From Serratia quinivorans (GTDB lineage Bacteria; Pseudomonadota; Gammaproteobacteria; Enterobacterales; Enterobacteriaceae): a DNA stretch of 64,000 nucleotides. Under the pieces are notes generated by a model. That model worked only from the letters and a program-made list of their open reading frames with translations, was not told where the DNA came from and did no database searches. The translations under genes and the position numbers were made by a program. Every line of letters starts with the position of its first letter. The stretch's first letter is position 1. The stretch is from assembly GCF_946227985.1 (NCBI RefSeq), contig NZ_CAMKGL010000005.1, positions 62,001 through 126,000 of the forward strand. The letters are read 5' to 3'. This document shows, in pieces, positions 9,308-16,634 of this stretch.

Positions 9308-9390
9308 GGGGCACCGAGACTTCCCTACGCTGGCATAATCCAGATCAGGTAATACGGGTAAAATCTCAGCCCCTAGAGGCACCCCGAGTC
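9308..9390 (-). promoter_or_regulatory. TPP riboswitch controlling thiMD
   Basis: On the minus strand the segment reads GGGGTGCC, then GGCTGAGA, ACCCG, ACCTGATCTGGATTATGCC, AGCGTAGGGAAG, and a closing GGTGCCCC. These are the conserved blocks of the THI-box aptamer in the right order. It lies in the thiM leader, ending about 40 bp before the start codon, so it most likely represses translation of thiMD when thiamine pyrophosphate is present. Confidence 0.96.
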
Positions 9391-9463
9391 AGAGGGCCAT
9401 TATTGGGGTTGCCGCCGGTGAGGTCAATCGCGCTATAGTGGCAAAAAACAAAAAGGAGCCGCC

Positions 9464-9904
9464 ATGCGAATAAGAAAATACCAAGAGGCCGACCGTCCGT
9501 TCCTGCGCACCCTGTATCTGGCATCGCGCAAGGCGGCATTTCCCTGGCGTAATACCGAAGATTACCGACTGGAAGATTTCGATCGCTCGACGCTGGGCGA
9601 GGATATTTGGATTGCGGAAGAAAACGGCAAGCGGCTGGGGTTCGTTTCGATTTATCGTCAGGATAACTTTATTCACAATCTGTATGTCGACCCTCAGCTG
9701 CCGCCCCTGGGCGTCGGCAGCGCGCTGTTGCAGGCAGCAGAGCAGACGTTTACCGCCACCGGCTCGCTGAAATGTCTGGTCAAGAATGAGAAGGCGCTGG
9801 CCTTTTACCACAAACACGGCTGGCGGACGATCGCTACCGGCAATGACGGCGCGGAAGACTATTACCTGATGCACTCGCCTAAAAAACAGCCTCATCCACG
9901 GTGA
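9464..9904 (+). CDS. GNAT-family N-acetyltransferase
   Basis: Single-domain acetyltransferase of 146 residues that should transfer acetyl from acetyl-CoA to an unidentified amine. It starts MRIRKYQEADRPFLRTLYL, the usual first strand and helix. The central beta strands contain LGFVSIYRQDNFIHNLYVDPQLPPLGVGSALL; here the pyrophosphate-binding loop PPLGVGSALL is a variant of the R/QxxGxG/A motif. The C-terminal YHKHGWRTIATGNDG is the normal end. An AAAGGAGCC Shine-Dalgarno sequence precedes the ATG. Divergent from the thiM leader and apparently monocistronic. Confidence 0.85.
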   Translation: MRIRKYQEADRPFLRTLYLASRKAAFPWRNTEDYRLEDFDRSTLGEDIWIAEENGKRLGFVSIYRQDNFIHNLYVDPQLPPLGVGSALLQAAEQTFTATGSLKCLVKNEKALAFYHKHGWRTIATGNDGAEDYYLMHSPKKQPHPR

Positions 9905-10174
9905 GCCAAACCTGAAAAGGCCAGGCATCGTCAGGCCAGAGGTTAACGACAAAATACGGGTTTTGTTTCATGAGCAGAGCGCGGGCCATACCCCAGCATG
10001 AGGCATTTAGTTGGTTTGCGACGTAAGCAGACTCAAGGGCCTGAAATCTGAAATTGTGTTGTTGACCTCATCCTGGAAGTCTCAAAAAGTGCGTGGGACG
10101 AAAGTGGGTGTGCTTACAAGAAAGTGCCCTACTTTTACAAAATTTTTTGTGCGAAAGGATGACTCTCGAAGAAT
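9905..10174. other. Noncoding segment at the left edge of the variable zone
   Basis: The 270 bp after the GNAT gene hold no convincing reading frame. The first part is GC-rich like the core and the last ~100 bp are AT-rich, passing into the low-GC lipoprotein gene. No tRNA, insertion sequence or recognised attachment site was seen. Confidence 0.4.
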
Positions 10175-10582
10175 TTAGTTAATATCTACCGCTTTTAACT
10201 CCCCTTTATCCATCCATAAAGAAAACGTCACACTATAAGCCCTTCCATTTTTCACAGTATTATTTTTACTTATACGTATTGAATTAATAGAAAATATATA
10301 TGACTTACCGTATTCAAATTTAAAACCAAAATTAGGAGCGCATTCATTTGGATATAATTTGGGTGCATTTTCCATAGTGAAGGTTTTATCTAACGCATTC
10401 AGACCATTACCAACCTCACTAATATTTAACGAAGATATGTTTTCTCCTTCAGAATCTGGCGATGTAACACAAACACTATTCCCGACTGTAGTTACATTAG
10501 CCCTATGATTTTCTGGTCGGGGATCGTTTAGGTGACAAGATGTTGTAAGTAAAACGGGAATAAATGCGCTCATAACTTTCAT
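10175..10582 (-). CDS. Putative type VI secretion immunity-like periplasmic lipoprotein
   Basis: A 135-residue protein with a short basic start, a hydrophobic stretch and a lipobox ending LLTTSC (Cys16), then HLNDPRPENH. This resembles a family of small enterobacterial lipoproteins annotated as putative T6SS immunity proteins, which share an LNDPRP start, a GNSVCVTSP strand and a late FSLWMDKGELKAV strand. The resemblance is from memory of the family. The gene is clearly AT-richer than its flanks, which suggests horizontal origin. It starts 14 bp after the end of a frameshifted effector-like gene on the same strand, the normal arrangement of an effector followed by its immunity gene. Confidence 0.6.
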   Translation of the reverse strand: MKVMSAFIPVLLTTSCHLNDPRPENHRANVTTVGNSVCVTSPDSEGENISSLNISEVGNGLNALDKTFTMENAPKLYPNECAPNFGFKFEYGKSYIFSINSIRISKNNTVKNGRAYSVTFSLWMDKGELKAVDIN

Positions 10583-10595
10583 CAGTTCGCTCCTT

Positions 10596-10939
10596 CTATA
10601 AAATTGATGGCGGTAGTATTTTTCTATATAGAGCTAAGGTGTTTCCATCTACCTTCCCTTGAAACCCGGCCTGCCGGCCAATTTCGCTCTTTAAACCATT
10701 TATAAAAAAATGTTGATTAGATTTTGATGATAAAGAAAAATCCTTAAGGTACGTTTCTTTTCTGAAATACATTTCACCGTTTGGTGTCATTCCAACAAAA
10801 TTTCCCTGCAACCCAAATGGGAGATAGCTTTCACAATGAACCCATACTTTATTCCATTGAATTTAATTGAATTACCAAAAACTGTTTTTGCTAAATCCCC
10901 CCCTAAAGTTAAGAGGCGCAATGAACTTTCCGTTTCCAT
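10596..10939 (-). pseudogene. Frameshifted vgr-related/metallopeptidase-like effector remnant
   Basis: An ATG at 10939 with an AAAGGA ribosome-binding site opens a frame METESSLRLLTLGGDLAKT that reaches FNGIK and then loses sense. The adjacent frame resumes with VHCESYLPFGLQGNFVGM and MTPNGEMYF. Removing about five bases near 10842-10846 would join them as NGIK-VHCESY. The joined product resembles small putative zinc-peptidase proteins found with VgrG and Rhs genes, which have LALAKSVFG, a VH strand, AMTPNGxIYF and then an HExxH helix. Here the HExxH is missing (FFINGLKSEIGRQ in its place), so it appears inactive even apart from the frameshift. The homology is recalled, not searched. Confidence 0.6.
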
Positions 10940-11191
10940 AAATAATCCTTTGTGAGAGCATAAACATCAGCATAGTGAGTGAATGATAAATTCAGGGTTA
11001 AAAATACTCAACAGAGGGCTCGTTTTTAGGAATTATGCCCGCATTCATAAAAAATTCCTGATTCGTTATCGCTATTACCATCACGTTATTGATCTTCTTA
11101 TCAAGATCAGGCTAAGCCGTCTGACTGTATTTTTTGCTCTCCAAGTAACTGAATAACGTCATCCGCTGTGAGCCGCTCCAAAGGCCGCAGG

Positions 11192-11790
11192 TTACCCTTG
11201 CAAAACGATATCCTGCATCGCAGGGATATAACCGTAATCATATACCTAGCGTACAAAAGAACGGTCGCCTTCCAGCTCAATCCGCACCGTTGGCACCTCA
11301 GTCCCGCCGATACGGTAATCCTGGCCAACGGTCGGCACGCTGTCGATAAACGACGCCACCAAACCCATTTGGCATCACGCAGTGCGAATACGTCTGGAAA
11401 GACTGTTCCGGCGGGTTACCCAGCACCAGACCTGATGTGTTCATCGGCGTGTAAAGCTTGTCAGACTATCGTTGACGAAACCGTATACCCCATCCCGCCC
11501 GGTCAACCCTTCGGCATAGGTGAATTTATGGCTGATGGTGAACAGGTAATACTTGCCGTCCTGGAACACATAGTGCGGGCGTTCGGTCTGATCGTTAACA
11601 CCTACCTCCCTGACCAGCGGCGGCAAAATCTCCCACTCGCCACCGCCAGACCGACGTACCCCACTTGGAAACGTGCGCCGCCCACATCTTTATAACCCGG
11701 CGGCACCAGCTCCAACTCGTCCGGCCCCACCACATGCGAGCCGCGATCGCCGGCTACGCAGTTGCTGTGCGACGAGCCGGGGTTCCGGCC
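11192..11790 (-). pseudogene. Decayed 3' part of a levansucrase gene (GH68)
   Basis: Reading all three minus frames recovers the C-terminal ~190 residues of a levansucrase in order: [19 protein letters not shown], then [75 protein letters not shown], and YDYGYIPAMQD to a terminal TAA at 11192-11194. At least four lesions break it: frame changes near 11625, 11440 and 11361-11363 (an extra base in a run of Ts), and an in-frame TAG at 11247-11249. The 5' two thirds are gone, cut off at the end of the MFS gene at 11792. The intact enzyme is secreted and makes levan from sucrose; this copy cannot. Confidence 0.85.
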
Positions 11791-11791
11791 G

Positions 11792-13033
11792 TCATTGCTC
11801 AACCGACGCGTCTAAGGCCGGCATTGCACGCAGCGTCAGCCCCCAGAACAACAAGGCCACCAGGCTGACACTCGCCCCCAGCCAACACACGCCAGACCAG
11901 CCCGCCAGGGCGAATACGTGGGTGCTGGCAAAGGCACCCAGCCCGCTGCCCACCGCGTAGAACAGCATGTAGCAGCCGACTAACCGGCTATGAGACTGCG
12001 GATGTGCGCTGAAAATCAGGCTCTGATTCAACACGTGAATGGCCTGTCCGGCCAGATCGAGCAGCACAATGCCCATAATCAGCCATCCCAGCCCGTAACT
12101 CAGCAGGCCGAGCGGCAACCAGGCCAGTAGCAACAGCAACAGACAGATACCTGTTGCCACCTGCCCCAGGCCGCGATCGGCCAGATGTCCGGCACGTACT
12201 GCCGCCAGCGCCCCCACCGCCCCCACCAGACCAAAGGCCCCAATCACCGAATGTGAAAAATTAAACGGCGCCTGGCTGAGTGGCAGCACCAGGGCACTCC
12301 AAAAAATGCTGAATGCCGCAAACATCAGCAGCGCCAGCATGCCGCGGATCTGCAGCGTGCGATCGCGCCACAGCAACGTCAGCATTGATCGCAACAGCGC
12401 CGGATAACTGAGCGTTGAAGGCGCTGTGTGGGAGACGGGCAACAGACGTGCTAGTACCGGCAACAGGACCAAGGTTACCGCCGCCGAGAAAAAGTAAACC
12501 GCTCGCCAGCCACCGATGTCCGCCAGTGCGCCGGAAAGCGTACGCGCCAATAACAACCCGAGAACCACCCCGCCTTGCGCAGCGCCGACTACGCGACCAC
12601 GCTCATGCGGCGCTGCCAATGTAGCGGCGAAGGCGACCAATCCCTGGGTCATGGCGGTACCCAGTAATCCCACCAGCAGCATGCCGAACAGTAATAACAG
12701 ACTGCTGTTCGCCCAGCCGACCACACAAAGTGCGGCAATCAGCAGCAGTTGCTGAACCGCCAGCAACCGATGACGATTAATCCGATCGCCCAACGGCACC
12801 ACCAGCAACAATGCCAATGCACAGCCTAACTGAGTGACGGTGATCACCATGCCCACCGACGCCAGGCTGATATGAAAATCCTGAGCAATGGCGTCCAGCA
12901 AAGGTTGAGCGTAATACACATTCGCCACGCTAAAGGCACTGGCCCCCGCCAGCAATAACACCAGCGATGCAGGCAGGCGACTCAGCGCTCTGCCCTGCGA
13001 GGCACAAATTGGATCCAGCGTTTTATCACTCAT
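11792..13033 (-). CDS. MFS transporter, DHA1-type exporter
   Basis: A 413-residue major facilitator with about 12 membrane helices. The start at 13033 follows GGAGCGAACG; a longer frame adds 46 unrelated residues and was not used. Family features are [20 protein letters not shown] at the start of the first helix, and the loop 2-3 motif [15 protein letters not shown], a variant of the GDRxGRR sequence. This architecture is typical of drug or metabolite exporters. It is divergent from an HxlR regulator across 95 bp, so that regulator probably controls it. The substrate cannot be inferred. Confidence 0.85.
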   Translation of the reverse strand: MSDKTLDPICASQGRALSRLPASLVLLLAGASAFSVANVYYAQPLLDAIAQDFHISLASVGMVITVTQLGCALALLLVVPLGDRINRHRLLAVQQLLLIAALCVVGWANSSLLLLFGMLLVGLLGTAMTQGLVAFAATLAAPHERGRVVGAAQGGVVLGLLLARTLSGALADIGGWRAVYFFSAAVTLVLLPVLARLLPVSHTAPSTLSYPALLRSMLTLLWRDRTLQIRGMLALLMFAAFSIFWSALVLPLSQAPFNFSHSVIGAFGLVGAVGALAAVRAGHLADRGLGQVATGICLLLLLLAWLPLGLLSYGLGWLIMGIVLLDLAGQAIHVLNQSLIFSAHPQSHSRLVGCYMLFYAVGSGLGAFASTHVFALAGWSGVCWLGASVSLVALLFWGLTLRAMPALDASVEQ

Positions 13034-13128
13034 CGTTCGCTCCAAAGTGGTTTCATTATTAAACCCAATGAACTTTACGCACGGAGGTTTTATAATGCAA
13101 CCAGATATCGCTACAGGAATGGAAAGCC

Positions 13129-13578
13129 ATGAAACGTAAAAGTCTGGAAGATGCACTGTGCCCGGTGGCACGTACGCTGGATGTGATTGGTGACTGGTGG
13201 TCGCTGCTGATTGTGCGCGATGCCTTCGACGGCGTGCGCCGTTTCAGCGAATTTCAAAAGGGACTGGGGATGGCGAAGAATATCCTCTCCACCCGGCTAC
13301 GCACCCTGGTGGCGCACGGCATTCTGGAGATTGCCCCCGCCTCGGACGGCAGTGCCTATCAGGAATATATTCTCACCGACAAGGGGCGCGCCTTGTTCCC
13401 GGTTATCGTCGGCCTGCGCCAGTGGGGGGAGGATTATCTGTTTGACGCACAAGAGGCAAGATCAACGCTGGTAGAAAGCGATAGCGGCCAGCCGATCCCG
13501 CGTATGACGCCAACCGGCAGCACCGGGCAAACTCTTACCCCGCTGAATACATTGGTGGTGAAGGTGGACGAGGCCTGA
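13129..13578 (+). CDS. HxlR-family transcriptional regulator
   Basis: A 149-residue winged-helix regulator. CPVARTLDVIGDWWSLLIVRDA is the HxlR signature, with the typical cysteine followed by a tryptophan-rich helix; the recognition region is FSEFQKGLGMAKNILSTRLRTL, and the wing precedes YILTDKGRALFPVI. The tail after residue 115 is longer than usual and unrecognised. Some HxlR proteins sense aldehydes or oxidants through the N-terminal cysteine. Its divergent promoter region (13034-13128), with TATAAT at 13091, is shared with the MFS gene, the likely target. Confidence 0.88.
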   Translation: MKRKSLEDALCPVARTLDVIGDWWSLLIVRDAFDGVRRFSEFQKGLGMAKNILSTRLRTLVAHGILEIAPASDGSAYQEYILTDKGRALFPVIVGLRQWGEDYLFDAQEARSTLVESDSGQPIPRMTPTGSTGQTLTPLNTLVVKVDEA

Positions 13579-13608
13579 CGGACCTTTAGCCAGCCGCATG
13601 TTGGGCTA

Positions 13609-13971
13609 TTAGTGGCCGAAAAGCAGCTCGGTGTATTTCCTGGAAACGGCGCCGGTGCGTTTACCGCCTTCGCCGTAGTAACGATCCGCGCGGCACAGTC
13701 GCTCTTTGACATCGCAGAAAATGCCATTGGCAAAGGTGAATTCGGTCGGGTCGAAGTCACCTTGCGAAGACAGTTTGCTGGCGACTTTCTTGCCGAGATA
13801 CTTTTCGGTCAATGGGCGGGAAATGCCATCGGTGCCATTCGCACAGGCATAACGGTCGCACAACACGCCTGATGCCGGTGACTTGAGGGATGAGTTTTGC
13901 TTCGCCTGCGCAGGCATCACGGATGCGGCAAGCAGCAGGGTCAGTGAGAACGAAAGTGCTATTTTATTCAA
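13609..13971 (-). CDS. YcgJ-family secreted protein
   Basis: A 120-residue exported protein of unknown role. The likely start is a TTG at 13969-13971: it stands eight bases after CGAGGC and begins a clean signal peptide (NKIALSFSLTLLLAASVMPAQA). The longer frame has no signal at its start. The mature part has paired cysteines in SGVLCDRYACANGTDGIS and FANGIFCDVKERLCRADRYYGE, and ends TELLFGH, which matches the E. coli YcgJ pattern. No enzymatic motif is visible. It is convergent with the HxlR gene and shares the promoter region of rluF on its other side. Confidence 0.7.
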   Translation of the reverse strand: MNKIALSFSLTLLLAASVMPAQAKQNSSLKSPASGVLCDRYACANGTDGISRPLTEKYLGKKVASKLSSQGDFDPTEFTFANGIFCDVKERLCRADRYYGEGGKRTGAVSRKYTELLFGH

Positions 13972-14115
13972 TGAGTCAGCCTCGTTTAATGGCAGAGCGC
14001 CCGTTATTTGGAGCACTATACTGCCATGAAAAACAGGCCTTTGACGATGTGCAATTTTAAGCAATCTTCGCAATGCCCTCCGGGTGATGTATAGTCCGCG
14101 TTTTACGGGGACACC

Positions 14116-14871
14116 ATGCCAACTCAATCATCCATTCGCCTGAATAAATACATTAGCGACAGCGGTATCTGTTCCCGCCGTCAGGCCGATCGCTATATCA
14201 AACTGGGTAAGGTTTTTATCAACGATAACCTGGCCGCAGTGGGTGCGCCGGTATTTATTGGCGATGTTGTGAGTGTTAACGGGCAGCAGATAGCGCCGCG
14301 TGATGATGCAGATCTGGTGCTGATCGCGCTGAATAAACCTGTGGGCATCATCACCAGCATGGGCAAACACGTACCGAACAACATCGGTGATTTCGTTAAC
14401 CACAGCCAGCGCACCTTCCCCATTGGCCGCCTGGATAAAGATTCTCAGGGGCTGATTTTTCTGACCAACCGCGGTGAACTGGTCAATAAAATCCTGCGCG
14501 CCGGCAATGATCACCAAAAAGAGTACCTGGTCACCGTCGACAAACCGCTGACCGATGCGTTTATTCAGGGCATGGGCGCGGGCGTGCCGATATTGGGCAA
14601 AGTGACCCATAAATGCCAGGTGGCGCAGGAAACTGCGCAGGTGTTTCGCATTACGCTGGTGCAGGGGCTTAACCGCCAAATCCGCCGTATGTGTAAATAC
14701 TTTGGCTATCAAGTCACCCGACTTGAGCGCGTGCGCATCATGAACATCAGTCTGGAAGGATTAGCGCTGGGCGAATGGCGGGACTTGACCGAGGATGAAC
14801 GAACCGTGTTATTTAAGCTGCTTGAGCACTCTTCGTCCGAAGAGCCTTGCCTTGCGGCATTGCTGCCATAG
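14116..14871 (+). CDS. rluF: 23S rRNA pseudouridine(2604) synthase, altered C-terminus
   Basis: Converts U2604 of 23S rRNA to pseudouridine. It has 251 residues. An N-terminal S4 RNA-binding domain (about residues 7-60, [21 protein letters not shown]) is followed by a RsuA-type catalytic domain with [10 protein letters not shown] (catalytic Asp107) and [17 protein letters not shown]. The body closely follows E. coli RluF, which has about 40 more basic residues at the end. Here the protein stops shortly after [15 protein letters not shown] 99-bp copy of this 3' end occurs at 16449-16547 in the same orientation with a different tail (AAQERRS), so the present C-terminus appears to result from insertion or recombination. 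Confidence 0.93.
   Translation: MPTQSSIRLNKYISDSGICSRRQADRYIKLGKVFINDNLAAVGAPVFIGDVVSVNGQQIAPRDDADLVLIALNKPVGIITSMGKHVPNNIGDFVNHSQRTFPIGRLDKDSQGLIFLTNRGELVNKILRAGNDHQKEYLVTVDKPLTDAFIQGMGAGVPILGKVTHKCQVAQETAQVFRITLVQGLNRQIRRMCKYFGYQVTRLERVRIMNISLEGLALGEWRDLTEDERTVLFKLLEHSSSEEPCLAALLP
14761..14859 (+). repeat. Direct repeat, proximal copy (3' end of rluF)
   Basis: 99-bp segment coding for the last ~33 residues of RluF before the stop region. It matches 16449-16547 at 96 of 99 positions with no gaps (differences at the Leu codon GCGCTG/GCGTTG, GTG/GCG, and CTT/TTT). The two copies flank about 1.6 kb holding the DUF943 and DUF3289 genes. Confidence 0.95.
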
Positions 14872-15051
14872 GCCCTCACATTGTTCGTCATGTAGGATCT
14901 GCGCCTATTTGAAATATCGCCATGAAGCAGCCTGCGGACCAGTGATACCGCCGTACACCATCACGCCACCTACCAAGCAGCGACGAAATGGCGACGTGCT
15001 TTTATATAAACCGGCCGGGTAGAATAACGCCCAGAATTTAACGGGGGAAGG

Positions 15052-15510
15052 TTAATGACTATTTACTAGCTCTAGTTTATTATCAGGCGTTTGGACATAA
15101 AACTTCCCATCAAGGCTTATAAAAACCTTCTTGTTAGTATTACCATTGATAATCATCGATATATTATTATAGATACATTTCTTATTGCTTTTTACATCGT
15201 TAAAACAATGATAGTCATCAACACTCCCATCATTGCTACCTGTTGGAAGCTCTACGTAACCACCGAAATTCATTATAGCAACGGTAAAATGACTTTTATC
15301 TTTGATAATAGAATACCCATTCTGAAGCATAGCCTTATTATCGTTCCACCAAGAAATTTTACCTTCGGTAGTCAGTGGAAGATTTTCAACATAAACCGAC
15401 GCGCCATCAACCCTTACAATACTCGCAGGCCTTACCATCACCCAGGCCAACCAAATAATAGCAATCAAGATTGCGATTACAGCGATCTTAAATTTATATT
15501 TACGAAACAT
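15052..15510 (-). CDS. DUF943-family membrane-anchored protein, putative immunity protein
   Basis: A 152-residue AT-rich gene. The ATG at 15510 follows ACAGGTGAGAACA, a better Shine-Dalgarno sequence than the GTG nine bases upstream. One membrane anchor spans about residues 7-27 (FKIAVIAILIAIIWLAWVMV) after a basic start. The periplasmic part begins PASIVRVDG and has NLPLTTEGKISWWNDNKAML, recognisable as DUF943, a family confined largely to enterobacteria. It overlaps the end of the DUF3289 gene by 11 bp, so it is translated just after it. The single anchor and position suggest an immunity protein, by inference. Confidence 0.7.
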   Translation of the reverse strand: MFRKYKFKIAVIAILIAIIWLAWVMVRPASIVRVDGASVYVENLPLTTEGKISWWNDNKAMLQNGYSIIKDKSHFTVAIMNFGGYVELPTGSNDGSVDDYHCFNDVKSNKKCIYNNISMIINGNTNKKVFISLDGKFYVQTPDNKLELVNSH

Positions 15511-16306
15511 TGTTCTCACCTGTCAGTGTTATTTTCGCGCCGAAATTGGTGAAGAACGGTTTGTATGCAAATTTTTCATACCGCTGAAGCACAAACCAAA
15601 TTCTAAAGAAACTAATAGAATTAAATTTCAACTTCCCAATGTCATCTTTGTCCAGACCAAAATGGTCTTGAGCCTTATATTTAACGACAGCAGTGTAGCT
15701 GTTACCCTGAAAAACAAGCGACTCGATACTTATCTCTGTACTGTTAATATCATGGACCGTTACTCCCAGCCCATTAACAGAATCTTTCCAACGAACATAT
15801 TTCGGCAAGCGGCTTTGTGACAACTGAAGAGAGAATGCTTCTTTATTCAACTCATAAGAATTAAAGTCAAAAGTATCCAGGACGTTTTTAATTCGAACAA
15901 GCGTGCTATTTTCAGATTTATCGCTTAGTATAAGTTTCTTATAGGCTTGATCCATTTGAACATCATAGTAAGCAACACCGTTATTATACTGCATATGATT
16001 GAACAGCTTAGCGATCACCCCCTGATAAGCCCCTATGAAAGAAAAATATCTTGATGATGACCTCAATTCATCAAAAAGCATTGAAACCACTTTTTCTTTG
16101 CTGGCCGCCGGGATGTTTCTTGTTAACGGGTGATCGTACGGGGCTTTATAAGTACTCCAGTTTATATGCGTTGATATCTGTTCTAAATGGTAACATTGCT
16201 TCAAAGTACGTTCATTCATATCCCCGCATTGCATATCATCCGCTAAACGGTCATTAAAAGGTTTCTTGCCAGTAAAAATCGTTAACGCCCTTGTTAATCC
16301 ACGCAT
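15500..16306 (-). CDS. DUF3289-family protein, putative interbacterial effector
   Basis: A 268-residue AT-rich gene starting MRGLTRALTIFTGKKPFNDR, without a signal peptide. LADDMQCGDMNERTLKQCY in the N-terminal third and FFRIWFVLQRYEKFAYKPF near the C-terminus identify DUF3289, a family seen in Yersinia, Serratia and relatives, often followed by DUF943 genes. No catalytic motif was recognised. The DUF3289-then-DUF943 order with overlap looks like an effector-immunity pair, but toxicity is inference. Base composition is unlike the core, and the pair lies between direct repeats of the rluF 3' end, which points to horizontal gain. Confidence 0.7.
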   Translation of the reverse strand: MRGLTRALTIFTGKKPFNDRLADDMQCGDMNERTLKQCYHLEQISTHINWSTYKAPYDHPLTRNIPAASKEKVVSMLFDELRSSSRYFSFIGAYQGVIAKLFNHMQYNNGVAYYDVQMDQAYKKLILSDKSENSTLVRIKNVLDTFDFNSYELNKEAFSLQLSQSRLPKYVRWKDSVNGLGVTVHDINSTEISIESLVFQGNSYTAVVKYKAQDHFGLDKDDIGKLKFNSISFFRIWFVLQRYEKFAYKPFFTNFGAKITLTGENNVS

Positions 16307-16634
16307 CCTAAACCAGTCCCTTATTCGTGTTTTTCCTGTGTATTTATCGTACAGCTTACCTTATCAGCGTGATTTCCGAAAATGTCAAAATCTATGAGTA
16401 TTTTCAATTATCCATAACCTAGATAAATGTAATCCATACCCCGCTGGGTTAGCGTTGGGCGAATGGCGGGACTTGACCGAGGATGAACGAACCGCGTTAT
16501 TTAAGCTGTTTGAGCACTCTTCGTCCGAAGAGCCTTGCCTTGCGGCACAGGAGCGCCGAAGCTGAGATATCGCCAGGCAACATCCCGTTGCCCAGCGACA
16601 TCTCGATACCACAGAAACCTAATTACTCAGTAAA
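16307..16634. other. Leader of the DUF3289 gene and scar of the second rluF 3' copy
   Basis: The 328 bp before the DUF3289 start hold about 140 bp of AT-rich sequence that probably carries its promoter, then the second rluF 3' copy (16449-16547), then about 85 bp of GC-richer sequence up to the end of the autotransporter gene. No intact gene is present. Confidence 0.5.
16449..16547 (+). repeat. Direct repeat, distal copy (orphan rluF 3' end)
   Basis: Same 99 bp as 14761-14859 with three substitutions. The frame stays open through it and ends in AAQERRS-TGA just beyond, but the rest of rluF is absent here. It has no start codon or ribosome-binding site of its own and is a gene fragment. Confidence 0.95.

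Noticed and set aside
9905-10174. Possible attachment site or phage scar.
   Set aside because: No integrase, tRNA or repeated core was found. The change in composition alone does not support an attachment site.
11107-11328. A 73-residue minus-strand frame ending IQLLGEQKIQSDGLA.
   Set aside because: Its upstream part crosses the decayed levansucrase in a wrong frame. The last ~28 residues match nothing I know and have no start of their own.
16385-16612. A 75-residue minus-strand frame near the second rluF repeat.
   Set aside because: It runs opposite the rluF fragment and mirrors a frame opposite the first copy (14709-14891), so it is a shadow of the repeat.
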